Below the pieces are notes generated by a model that ran no database searches, was not told the origin of the DNA, and saw only the letters and a program-made list of their open reading frames with translations. 64,000 nt of DNA from the NCBI GenBank assembly GCA_017550335.1, contig JAFZPM010000005.1:1-64000 (forward strand), given 5' to 3'. Of this stretch, positions 10,011-19,400 are shown piece by piece. Numbering within the stretch: position 1 is the first letter of the stretch; every line of letters begins with the position of its first letter. A program made the translations under genes and the position numbers. The DNA is from Paludibacteraceae bacterium (GTDB lineage Bacteria; Bacteroidota; Bacteroidia; Bacteroidales; Paludibacteraceae).

Positions 10011-11864
10011 TCAGAAGGATTGCATATTGTACAATTTCTTGTAGACACCGTCCATAGAAATCAGTTCCGCGTGGTTTCCTCGCTCCACAATCTCACCATC
10101 TTTCAACACGCAGATTTCGTCCGCATTCTTGATTGTGGACAAGCGATGGGCGACAACGATGGTCGTCCTCGTCTTCATCAAACGTTCCAAAGCCTCCTGC
10201 ACAAGACGCTCCGATTCAGTGTCCAATGCGGAGGTGGCCTCGTCCAAAATCAGAATAGGAGGGTTCTTCAAGATAGCGCGGGCGATGCTGATGCGTTGGC
10301 GTTGTCCGCCAGAGAGCCTTCCGCCCTTGTCCCCGATATTCGTCTGATATCCATTCTCCGTCGCCATGATGAAGTCATGCGCATTGGCGATCTTCGCCGC
10401 CTCGATGACCTGCTCCTCCGTGGCATCATCCACCCCAAACGTAATGTTGTTGTATATTGTGTCGTTAAATAAAATCGCTTCCTGGTTCACATTGCCCATG
10501 TAGGAACGGAGATCATACGTGGACATGTTCTTCACATTGACCCCATCGATGGTGATCTCACCCTGGGTCACGTCGTAGAACCTCGGCAGGAGGTCGACCA
10601 GCGTCGATTTTCCGGACCCGGACTGACCTACCAAGGCCACCGTACGTCCCATCGGCACGGTCAGGTTGATATTTTTCAGCACCCAATCATCCGCATATTT
10701 GAACCATACATCCTTATAGACGATCTCCTGATGGAAAGGCTTGACCGGCACCGGATTCGTCACCGCCTTCAACGGGTTGGTGGCGGATAGGATGACATCG
10801 ATACGCTCCAATGAAGCCATACCCTTCTCCACGCTGTACATCGCCTTGGAGAACTCCTTCGCAGGGTTTATGATACTGTAGAAAATGACAAGATAATAGA
10901 TGAATTCGGAGGCGGACAAGGAACTATTGTCGTTCAGGATCAGCACACCCCCGAAGAAAAGCACCACCGCGATGGTGACCGTACCGAGGAACTCGCTCAT
11001 TGGATGGGCCAACGAGTAGCGTCGGTTCACCTTATTAACCACCTTACGCAGGCTATCGTTCATCTTACCGAAATGGCGGATGACCGCATGTTCCGCATTA
11101 AACGCCTTGATTACACGGAGACCGCTCAACGTCTCCTCTATCTGGGAAAGCAGCTGTCCCAACTGGGTCTGGCTCTCCTTCGACGATTTCTTCAGGGATT
11201 TCCCCACCCGACCCATGATCAGTCCTGCAACAGGCAAAACCACCATCACGAAGAGGGTCAGTCGCCAACTCAGCAAGAACATGATCGTCAGATAGACGAT
11301 AATCATCACCGGGTTTTTGGACAACAATTCGATAGAGCTCATGATCGAGCTCTCCACCTCGCCCACATCACCTAACATACGCGACATGATGTCCCCTTTC
11401 CTTTGTTTCTGGAAGAAACCGATATGGAGATCCACCACCTTACGGTACAATTGGTTACGCAAGTCACGGACGATACCGGTGCGCATCGGGATGATGAAAT
11501 AGCTGGCCAAATAAGAGATGAACGTCTTGAAGAAGGTCAGCACGATCAACAGGATGCTCAGGAGCATCAGCGTGTTCATCGGACCATTCTCCGAGATGTA
11601 ATGGGAGACCCAACAATAAGCGTTGTTCTTGATGACAGCCGTGTCCCAAGAGAAAGGCATATATTCATATACCGTGTTATTCGTCTTGAAAAGGATCTCC
11701 AAGATAGGGATCAACAATGCGAAAGAGAAGAGGCTGAACACAGTAGAGAGGAGATTGCATAACACGTTCAATGCGACGCAACCCTTGTAAGGGCCGACGA
11801 ATCGTCGCACCAGCATGATGAAAGGGAACCTCTCCTTCTTCATTTCCATCGATGAGTCACCCAT
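10011..11864 (-). CDS. MsbA-like ABC exporter (fused permease and ATPase)
   Basis: The 617-residue half-transporter has an N-terminal six-helix membrane domain (about residues 15-330, including LFSFALLIPILEILF and ILLIVLTFFKTFISYLASYF). An ATPase domain follows, with Walker A GQSGSGKST near residue 413, signature LSGGQRQR near 515 and Walker B ILILDEATSALD near 537, then the H-loop VVAHRLST. It would work as a homodimer in the inner membrane. The MsbA/lipid-exporter type fits best (the linker and length match), but substrate cannot be read from sequence. Its ATG shares bases with the stop of purB (TAATG at 11862-11866), so the two are translationally coupled. In-frame Met6 and Met8 are alternative starts. 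Confidence 0.92.
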   Translation of the reverse strand: MGDSSMEMKKERFPFIMLVRRFVGPYKGCVALNVLCNLLSTVFSLFSFALLIPILEILFKTNNTVYEYMPFSWDTAVIKNNAYCWVSHYISENGPMNTLMLLSILLIVLTFFKTFISYLASYFIIPMRTGIVRDLRNQLYRKVVDLHIGFFQKQRKGDIMSRMLGDVGEVESSIMSSIELLSKNPVMIIVYLTIMFLLSWRLTLFVMVVLPVAGLIMGRVGKSLKKSSKESQTQLGQLLSQIEETLSGLRVIKAFNAEHAVIRHFGKMNDSLRKVVNKVNRRYSLAHPMSEFLGTVTIAVVLFFGGVLILNDNSSLSASEFIYYLVIFYSIINPAKEFSKAMYSVEKGMASLERIDVILSATNPLKAVTNPVPVKPFHQEIVYKDVWFKYADDWVLKNINLTVPMGRTVALVGQSGSGKSTLVDLLPRFYDVTQGEITIDGVNVKNMSTYDLRSYMGNVNQEAILFNDTIYNNITFGVDDATEEQVIEAAKIANAHDFIMATENGYQTNIGDKGGRLSGGQRQRISIARAILKNPPILILDEATSALDTESERLVQEALERLMKTRTTIVVAHRLSTIKNADEICVLKDGEIVERGNHAELISMDGVYKKLYNMQSF

Positions 11865-13219
11865 TAAATACCGAAATAGTTATGCGGGGTAATGGCACGC
11901 AACTCAGCCTTCACGGAATCGCTCACCTCCAACGTGTCGATGAAACTCTTTATGGAATCCTCCGTGATGCCAGCGTTTGTCCTCGTCAAAGCTTTCAACG
12001 TCTCGTACGGGTTAGGATAGCCCTCACGGCGAAGGATGGTCTGGATACCCTCAGCGACGACGGCCCAGCATTTATCCAAGTCAGCCTGCAAAGCCTTCTC
12101 GTTCAAGAGCAACTTACCGATACCCTTCAAGGAACTTTGGATGGCAATGATCGTATGAGCGAAAGGAACGCCCACGTTACGCAGAACCGTAGAATCGGTC
12201 AAGTCACGCTGCAACCTTGAAACCGGCAATTTAGCGGAGAGGTGTTGCAATATAGCGTTGGCGATACCCAAGTTACCCTCCGCGTTCTCGAAGTCGATCG
12301 GGTTGACCTTATGTGGCATGGCGGAAGAGCCAACCTCGCCCGCCTTGATCTGCTGCTTGAAATACTCCATAGAGATATATTGCCAGAAATCGCGGTTCAT
12401 GTCGATCATGATCGTATTGATACGCTTCAGGCAATCGAAGATGGCGCCCAAGTTATCGTAGTTGGAGATTTGGGTCGTCCATTGTTCACGGGACAAGCCC
12501 AGGACATCGTTCACGAAATGGTTGCCGAACGCTTTCCAATCGAAATGAGGGTATGCCACGTGATGTGCATTGAAGTTACCCGTGGCACCACCGAACTTAG
12601 CGCTGCAAGGGAGAGACTTCAACTGGTCGAATTGAGTCTGTAGACGGCTGACGAAAACCATGATCTCCTTACCCAAACGAGTTGGGGAGGCCGGTTGCCC
12701 GTGGGTCTTGGCCAACATAGGGATATTCTTCCACTCCTCAGCCCTTTTCGCCAACTCGGAGATCAGTTTCTCCATGTTAGGCGCATATACATCCTGCAAC
12801 GCCTCCTTCACGGAAAGAGGAACGGAAGTGTTGTTGATATCTTGGGATGTCAAGCCGAAGTGTATGAACTCCTTGTACTGCTGCAAACCGAAAGCATCGA
12901 ATTTTTCCTTGATGAAATATTCCACCGCCTTCACATCATGGTTGGTTATCTTCTCGATGTCCTTGATCTTTTGGGCATCCTCCAAGGAGAAATCCTTGTA
13001 TACGCTTCTCAAGCGAGAGAACATGCCATGATCAAAGGATTTCAGGTTGTCCAAAGGCAACTCGCATAGTGCGATAAAATACTCCACCTCGACACGGACC
13101 CTGTAACGGATCAACGCGAACTCAGAAAAATACTCAGACAAGGATTCTGACTTGCTCCTATATCTTCCATCCACAGGAGATATTGCTGTAAGTGCACTCA
13201 ATTCCATAACAACATTCAA
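11864..13219 (-). CDS. purB: Adenylosuccinate lyase
   Basis: The 451-residue enzyme of the aspartase/fumarase superfamily cleaves SAICAR and adenylosuccinate, releasing fumarate, in purine synthesis. It has the N-terminal LTAISPVDGRYR motif typical of the long PurB type, TSQDINNTS, the catalytic-region motif KTHGQPASPTRLGKE and the superfamily signature SSAMPHKVNP near residue 298. Length is normal for this type. A TACCTTTG -7 box lies 10 bases upstream of the start codon. The downstream ABC exporter gene overlaps its stop codon by one base. Confidence 0.96.
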   Translation of the reverse strand: MNVVMELSALTAISPVDGRYRSKSESLSEYFSEFALIRYRVRVEVEYFIALCELPLDNLKSFDHGMFSRLRSVYKDFSLEDAQKIKDIEKITNHDVKAVEYFIKEKFDAFGLQQYKEFIHFGLTSQDINNTSVPLSVKEALQDVYAPNMEKLISELAKRAEEWKNIPMLAKTHGQPASPTRLGKEIMVFVSRLQTQFDQLKSLPCSAKFGGATGNFNAHHVAYPHFDWKAFGNHFVNDVLGLSREQWTTQISNYDNLGAIFDCLKRINTIMIDMNRDFWQYISMEYFKQQIKAGEVGSSAMPHKVNPIDFENAEGNLGIANAILQHLSAKLPVSRLQRDLTDSTVLRNVGVPFAHTIIAIQSSLKGIGKLLLNEKALQADLDKCWAVVAEGIQTILRREGYPNPYETLKALTRTNAGITEDSIKSFIDTLEVSDSVKAELRAITPHNYFGI

Positions 13220-13228
13220 TTTGAGCTA

Positions 13229-13236
13229 CAAAGGTA
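13229..13236 (-). promoter_or_regulatory. Candidate -7 box upstream of purB
   Basis: On the minus strand the sequence reads TACCTTTG, matching the Bacteroidetes -7 consensus TAnnTTTG. No TTTG is found at the expected 18-21 base spacing, and it lies only 10 bases from the ATG, so the leader would be nearly absent. Confidence 0.4.
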
Positions 13237-13362
13237 ATGAATTAACGTGAATAAATAAGAGCCAGCTAACAAATTTTAAGAAATTCCACAACTTGGAATC
13301 ATATTTGTATAGAATTTTAAAGTTAATAGTTAAGAATTAAGAATATTTCAGACAATGACAAT

Positions 13363-13412
13363 CAAAAAAGCGAAGGCAGAGACTCCTCCTTCCGGACTCA
13401 TCTCTGCCTCGA
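13363..13412 (-). terminator. Rho-independent terminator after the giant GH8 gene
   Basis: On the minus strand an inverted repeat (GGCAGAGA paired with TCTCTGCC, with an inner TCC/GGA pairing) is followed by TTCG and a run of six T. It begins about 20 bases after the stop of the gene ending at 13432. Confidence 0.85.
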
Positions 13413-13431
13413 GCTATTCTATCATTCAATC

Positions 13432-16400
13432 TTAATTACCTCTAATCAAAGTGAAGTGACCTTTGAATTGCTGACGGATCTCCGGCACGTTGATCAAGTA
13501 CCAATAGTCGGTGGAAGGCAACGGATGTCCGTTATAAGTACCATCCCAATCCGAAGTCGACCCATTCAATTCAGCGACAACTTTACCACTTCGGTCGAAT
13601 ATCTTCACGGTAGCGTTCGGGTAAGCGTCCATGATAGGAGCCACATCCCACACCTCATTCACACCTGAACCGTCAGGCGTGAAATAATCAGGGATCGGTA
13701 TAGGCGGTTGGGCGATACTGAACACAGACATGCCGACGCAACCCATATCGTCACGCACATAAGCGGTATGCAGCACATTGTACGCCAAGTTCTCGTAGAG
13801 GTTATCCGTCTGCCAATCGTAATTATCCATCTTATACTCGAATAGGCCAGTTCCACCAGCAGCCACCTCGATCTTACGAGACGAGAAGTCAATCGAATCG
13901 ATATACAATTCAGGTTTCGGGATAACCTTCAACTGGATGGAGGCCGACGCATCTCCACAAGAGGTGGTCTGCACCAACAATGTATACTCGCCACTCATAT
14001 TCGGAGAAGTCTCGAGTTTCAAATCCCTAGAGATAACATCTCCCTCAGGATTGGTCCATTCGAAACCGCTGTACTCCTTGCCCGTCACCGTAGGAGAGAT
14101 GACGATGCTGACACCCTCGCAGATGGTCTTGTCCTCCTCCATCGTGACGGAAGGTTTTTCCTTGACGGAGACAGGGATCTGATCAGACACAGGGCAAAGT
14201 CCCTTCCTGCTAATGACGAACGCATAGGAAGTGGACTCTAACGGAGCCACCACGATAGAAGGAGCCTTCGTTCCGTCCTCCTTCCATTCCACCTCGACAT
14301 CCTCCTCATCCGAGAAGACCTCTATCGTCACATCATCACCCGAGCAGGAGACCGCATCCTCCGTCACCGAATAGACGGCAGGAGAAACAACTTCCACCGC
14401 AAGCGTATCACTCACCGCCTGTTGGTTGCCATAAGTAACCACCGCGAAATAGGAAACGGAAGACTGCGGATAGTCATGGATCGACAAACCGTTTCCTGAG
14501 AGTTTGGTCAAGTTCGCCTCTCCATCCAACGTGTACCAAACGAACTGGTAACGGTCAGGATAGAGGAGATGGCCCGTACCCGTCGTATCGGCGGTAACCG
14601 TCACCCCATCCTCGACACAGACAGCATCCGAGGAGACTGAGATGGAGACAACAGCCTTGGCGTCAACCAAAACCTGAAGTTCCGTCTCGGATTCGCAATA
14701 GCCTTCGGCAGAAAGCGTCACTTTAAACAACTCGTCAGACACCATATCAGTGATCTCGAACGGATTGCCCTCGCCAGAGTGTGCAACACCCTGCCAATCA
14801 ACCGCAGCATCGGAAGGGGTCAATCCTCCGATCGTCAAGCTAGCGGAACCTCCATGAGGCACCTCAACCGTAGTTGGTTCGGAGAACGAGACATATGGTT
14901 TAACATCAAGGGTAGCGGAGGTCTTGGTATCCGACGTCTTAGCCAGGCAAATACCATTGCTCACCTCATAAGTGTACTCTCCCCCATCTTCCTTGGTCAC
15001 ATTGTACAATTGAAGCGACGTCTGGTTCGCGAACTCTGTCAGCTCATCGCCATTTTTCATCCACTTGATGTACGAACCAGGCATTGACTGATCATATCCA
15101 TTGATGGTCAGAAGAGCCGAAGCGGAAGAATTCTCGCAAATCGAAGTATCCAACAACTTGAAGTCCGCCGTCAAGGAGAGAGGATAAACCTCCACCACAA
15201 CCGTATCCGAAGTCTCACATTTGTTCACGAAGGAGAGCACATACGTGGTCGTCGCGGATGGAGAGACAGAAGCATCCTTGTCCGAAGAGACAATGTCACC
15301 CGACAAATCCGACCATTTAAAGTCCTCACCCTCATGGGTCGTGGAGAGTTCCACCGTCTCACCCTCACATACTTTTACGATGTGTGTAGCCTGGTTATTC
15401 GCCAGCACCTCACCCGTCAGTTCACCCTTACCAACCGTAACGGAGACGGTAGTATCGAGGTGGCACGCACCCGCGGAGGCCGTCAACTGATACGAATAAA
15501 CCTTTCCGAAGACACCCGACTCATCCTTCGTATCCAACACGTCGCCAGTTCCGGTAGCGGCGCCACCCCACTCGAACGAGATGGTAGAAGTGGTGCTCTT
15601 CGCGGAAGCCTTGAGACGGATATCCCCGTTCGGGCAAACGCTGGACGGAGCATCGACGGCGAGATCGGACAAGTCGTCAATGGTAGCGTTCATCTCCAAC
15701 GTATCGGAAGAACAGATTCCCACGATATTCGGTTGGGAGAAGATCGTATAATATGCGTTCGCATAGAAGACCGTGCTCTCCGTCAATGTCAGTTCCGAGA
15801 GCGGATTCGTACAATTCCTGTCAGAGAAGTAATAGTAATTCAGCAAAGAGGTGTCGACCGTATTCGCCAAGTGGATATACTTGGAGATTTCGATTTCCTC
15901 CCCACAAGTCTGAGGCAAAGCGTCGACCTTGATTTCCGGATTAGGGAACACAGTCACCTTCACGTCCGCCTTGGAGCTGACAGCACCGTCCGCCTTATGT
16001 TTCTGCGCCACCTTATAGATGGTCACACCCACATTCTCCGTGCTAGGCACTGGAGCATCCGTCGAGGAAGAGGCGTAGTTGTCATCCGGGGAGAACCAAA
16101 CCAATTCATAGTCGATATCCTTGATCTGACCTCTGTTCGTATTGATGCTTGCGCTATGCTCCAAAGAAGAAGCCTGCGCATGGTGGCAATAGTTCATCGG
16201 GAAGGTGTTCGGTACCAACGCGTCACTCAGCACCACGGTGATACGGACAGTGTCGCTCAAGCATCCACTCTCCTTGTGGCGTTGTTTAACGAAGTAGGTC
16301 AACACCACATCCTCGTTCTCCTTCCATGAGTTGTCCTTCATCGGAGAAGGATCCGTCGTACCCAGCTCATTCAAGCCCTCGTCGAACCATACTAGTTCAT

Positions 16401-19400
16401 AATCGGAGTTGTCGGAAGAGGAGACAGCGCTCGGGTCCTTGGTCAGGAGCGACTCGAACGAGCCATCCGCACCAGCCTCCTCCTTCAAGTAATTCACGGA
16501 GAGAGAGCCTGTCGCCACAGGGACGAAGGTAGACTTCACCGCGAACTTAGCCGTATCACTCACACAGACATGTCCCGGTTCTATCTCGTACGATTCAACC
16601 ACACCATACGACACCACCTCGGTCTGGGTCTGGGCCAACGGAACACCCGTCACACTTTTTCCATCCATATACCAGGAGAAGGAAGACTTGTTCGCATCAT
16701 ATGATGAAGAGAGACTCTTCACCTCCAGTTTCTCGTATTCCTCGCCCTTGCAATACTGCGTACGGTTCATCGACACATCCGGGGTCGGCACCTCGATGAC
16801 CGTCACGACAAGCGGCACCTTACCGCTCTCATTGTCAGGATTACCCACTTCACGTTGGCTGACATAATAGGTCGTGGCACCAGCCACCGACGTATTCGGG
16901 GTACGGAGAGACTCATCCTTCAACTCGTTTCCATCCGCATCGTAGTATACGATTTCCCATGAAGCGTCGGAGTCCTTCACTTCGCTCAATGTGGCGGAGA
17001 TCGGCTGGGCATCCTCGTTCAAACAATAAGTCACATTATTAGGGGTAGGCACGGAGCTACCGCTCACGATGACAGTGACATCCACCGTATCGCTGACACA
17101 CCCGACAGGTTGGGTACGGTTCACACGGTAAGTGATCTTCTTGCCGACATCCTGCGGACTCGGGGTCGGCACGCCAGACAAGAGTTGATCATTCTCGTCG
17201 TACCAATTGTATGTATACCCGTTTTCCACATCGACCACGGCAGGGTCTTGTTGGATCAGGTTCTTCTCGAATTTACCATTGGAAGCAGTATCACCCAAGA
17301 GGTAAGAGACCGTATAGGTTCCCGTAGGGGCAGTGATAGCCTTCACGGTAAACTTCAGCGTACCCTTTTTCCTGCTCTCGCACCCGCTAGGGGTAGTCAA
17401 CGAATAAGAGAAGAGGTAATCGCCAGGCTCCGTGATGGAATTGATATCCGGAGCATCCGTCGAGTTCCCATCCGCATCAAACCACTCGAATACGACATTA
17501 TCCTTAAGCAGATTCGTCCTCGCGTTTTCGAAAGCATTCAGATCCGCATTTCCGCTACAGAAAGTGCCCAAGTCATAATCCGAAGCGACCGGCAATTTCT
17601 CCGCCACCAAGATGACGGAATCGCTCGGAGAGTAGCAAGGTAACTGCGTGGTACCAGAGATAACCTCCACCGTGTACTTATACTTACCTGCGGCGATCGG
17701 ACTCGTGACGTAAGTGTTTTCGGAAGTCTCCTCCGTGACAGCCATACCATTCTCATAGAAGATGTATGTATACTTACCGACAGGACCGGCCACCAGCTTC
17801 GCCGAGCCGGAGCCTGCGCAAATCGTATCATCGGAGATGGTGAGCGTCACATTCGGAAGCGGGCACTCCTCACCGCAACCGCTCACCGCCTGGGCCATGA
17901 TTTTATTATGAGCATGACCAAGGAGCTTAGCCTTTGCGATGTTGAATATCTTTTCAGAACACTCTTTCACCGTACCTTTCCACGTCACCGTGAAGGTATC
18001 ACCGAAGGCAATCGGGTTATTCGCCAGACCCGTCCAAACGATAGAGTCTCCATCCGCACCCTTCAGCAAACTAGCTGATCCTGCAGCGGAGCCATTATGG
18101 GTCGATTTGAAAGAGCTCTCATCGACCTCTACCTCAGCAGGGACAAGGTCCACAATGGAGAGGTCGTACGCATAGTCCGTATGCACATGGATGTCTGAAT
18201 AGGAGAAGTTACCGTAAGTAGCATTATCGAAGCCGAAATAGCCATCCTTCTTCGTCAATCCGTCAAAAGAGACAGATGCGGAGGTGGCAGTATCCTTATT
18301 CACCCATATGCGAAGCACATCGTCGGTCAGATTAATAGCCAATTTAGACGACGACTTAGCCTTGGCGATAATCTTAGAATCGACCTTCCTGTTCCCATCG
18401 TAGCAGGTAACCGTCAAGCCTCCGTATTCATTCTTAAAGGTCAACTTAATATTATCGCGGAAATAGATGGAAGTCTCCTGGTCGTCCGAAACAGACCATT
18501 GCGCCTCCACATAGATATTATTAGAGATTTTCTTAAACTCGGCCTTTTGTCCTTGGGAAAGGCTTATCTTTCCCCCCGTAGCGGAAGCACCGCCAGAGAA
18601 AGACCAATCCCCTGTTTTAGAAGCCGCGTTCTCGAAGATGGCGCCGTGGGTCTGCTTATAACCGATCGTGTAAGTGATTTCATCCCCCACCTCATAATTC
18701 TCCTTGTCCGCCACCTTCGTCAAGGTTGTCGGGATGATCGGGTCAGGCACCTTCGCGCAGGTAACCGTTATCTTCGCGGTATCGGAGATTGGGGAGTTCT
18801 TATCGCCCTCGATCCACGCATAATTCAGGATATCCTCATCCGCGGTCTCGCACTTATTACCCGAAGGGAAAGAGGCTTCCGCGGTGTAGATGATGGAACC
18901 CTTCTGCTTCACCTGCAATTTAGGGATGGACCAGATGATGATATCACGTCCGTCCGATGTTTTCTTGACCTCCCATTTTCCGCCGAATTCAGGGTCGCTC
19001 AACGGGCACTCGTTCACGAACTCGCCGAACTTCAATCCCTTAGGGAGCGTATCCCTGATCACCACATTATCCACGTCACGTCCAGCCATCGGGCCATTGC
19101 CCAAGATGCGTCGCCACACGTAGCCGTCATACTCCTCCACCAAGATATTTGGCACTGTCTTACTGGACTCCGTACAACCGCAAGTCAACCATTTGTTCAC
19201 TGGTTCTTCTATGGACTTACCCTTCTCATCCAGTTTCTGCCAAGAAGGTGTCACAGGATAAAACAAGCCATCCTTTTCCGAATTATACGAAGCGCTCCAC
19301 GACCAATCGTCATTCCAGTTCACCGCTCCATAGTTGCTCGGGTACAGAGCCCATACGCCACGCATAGGGGAGAAACCTCCCTTATGGATACGGCAACCCG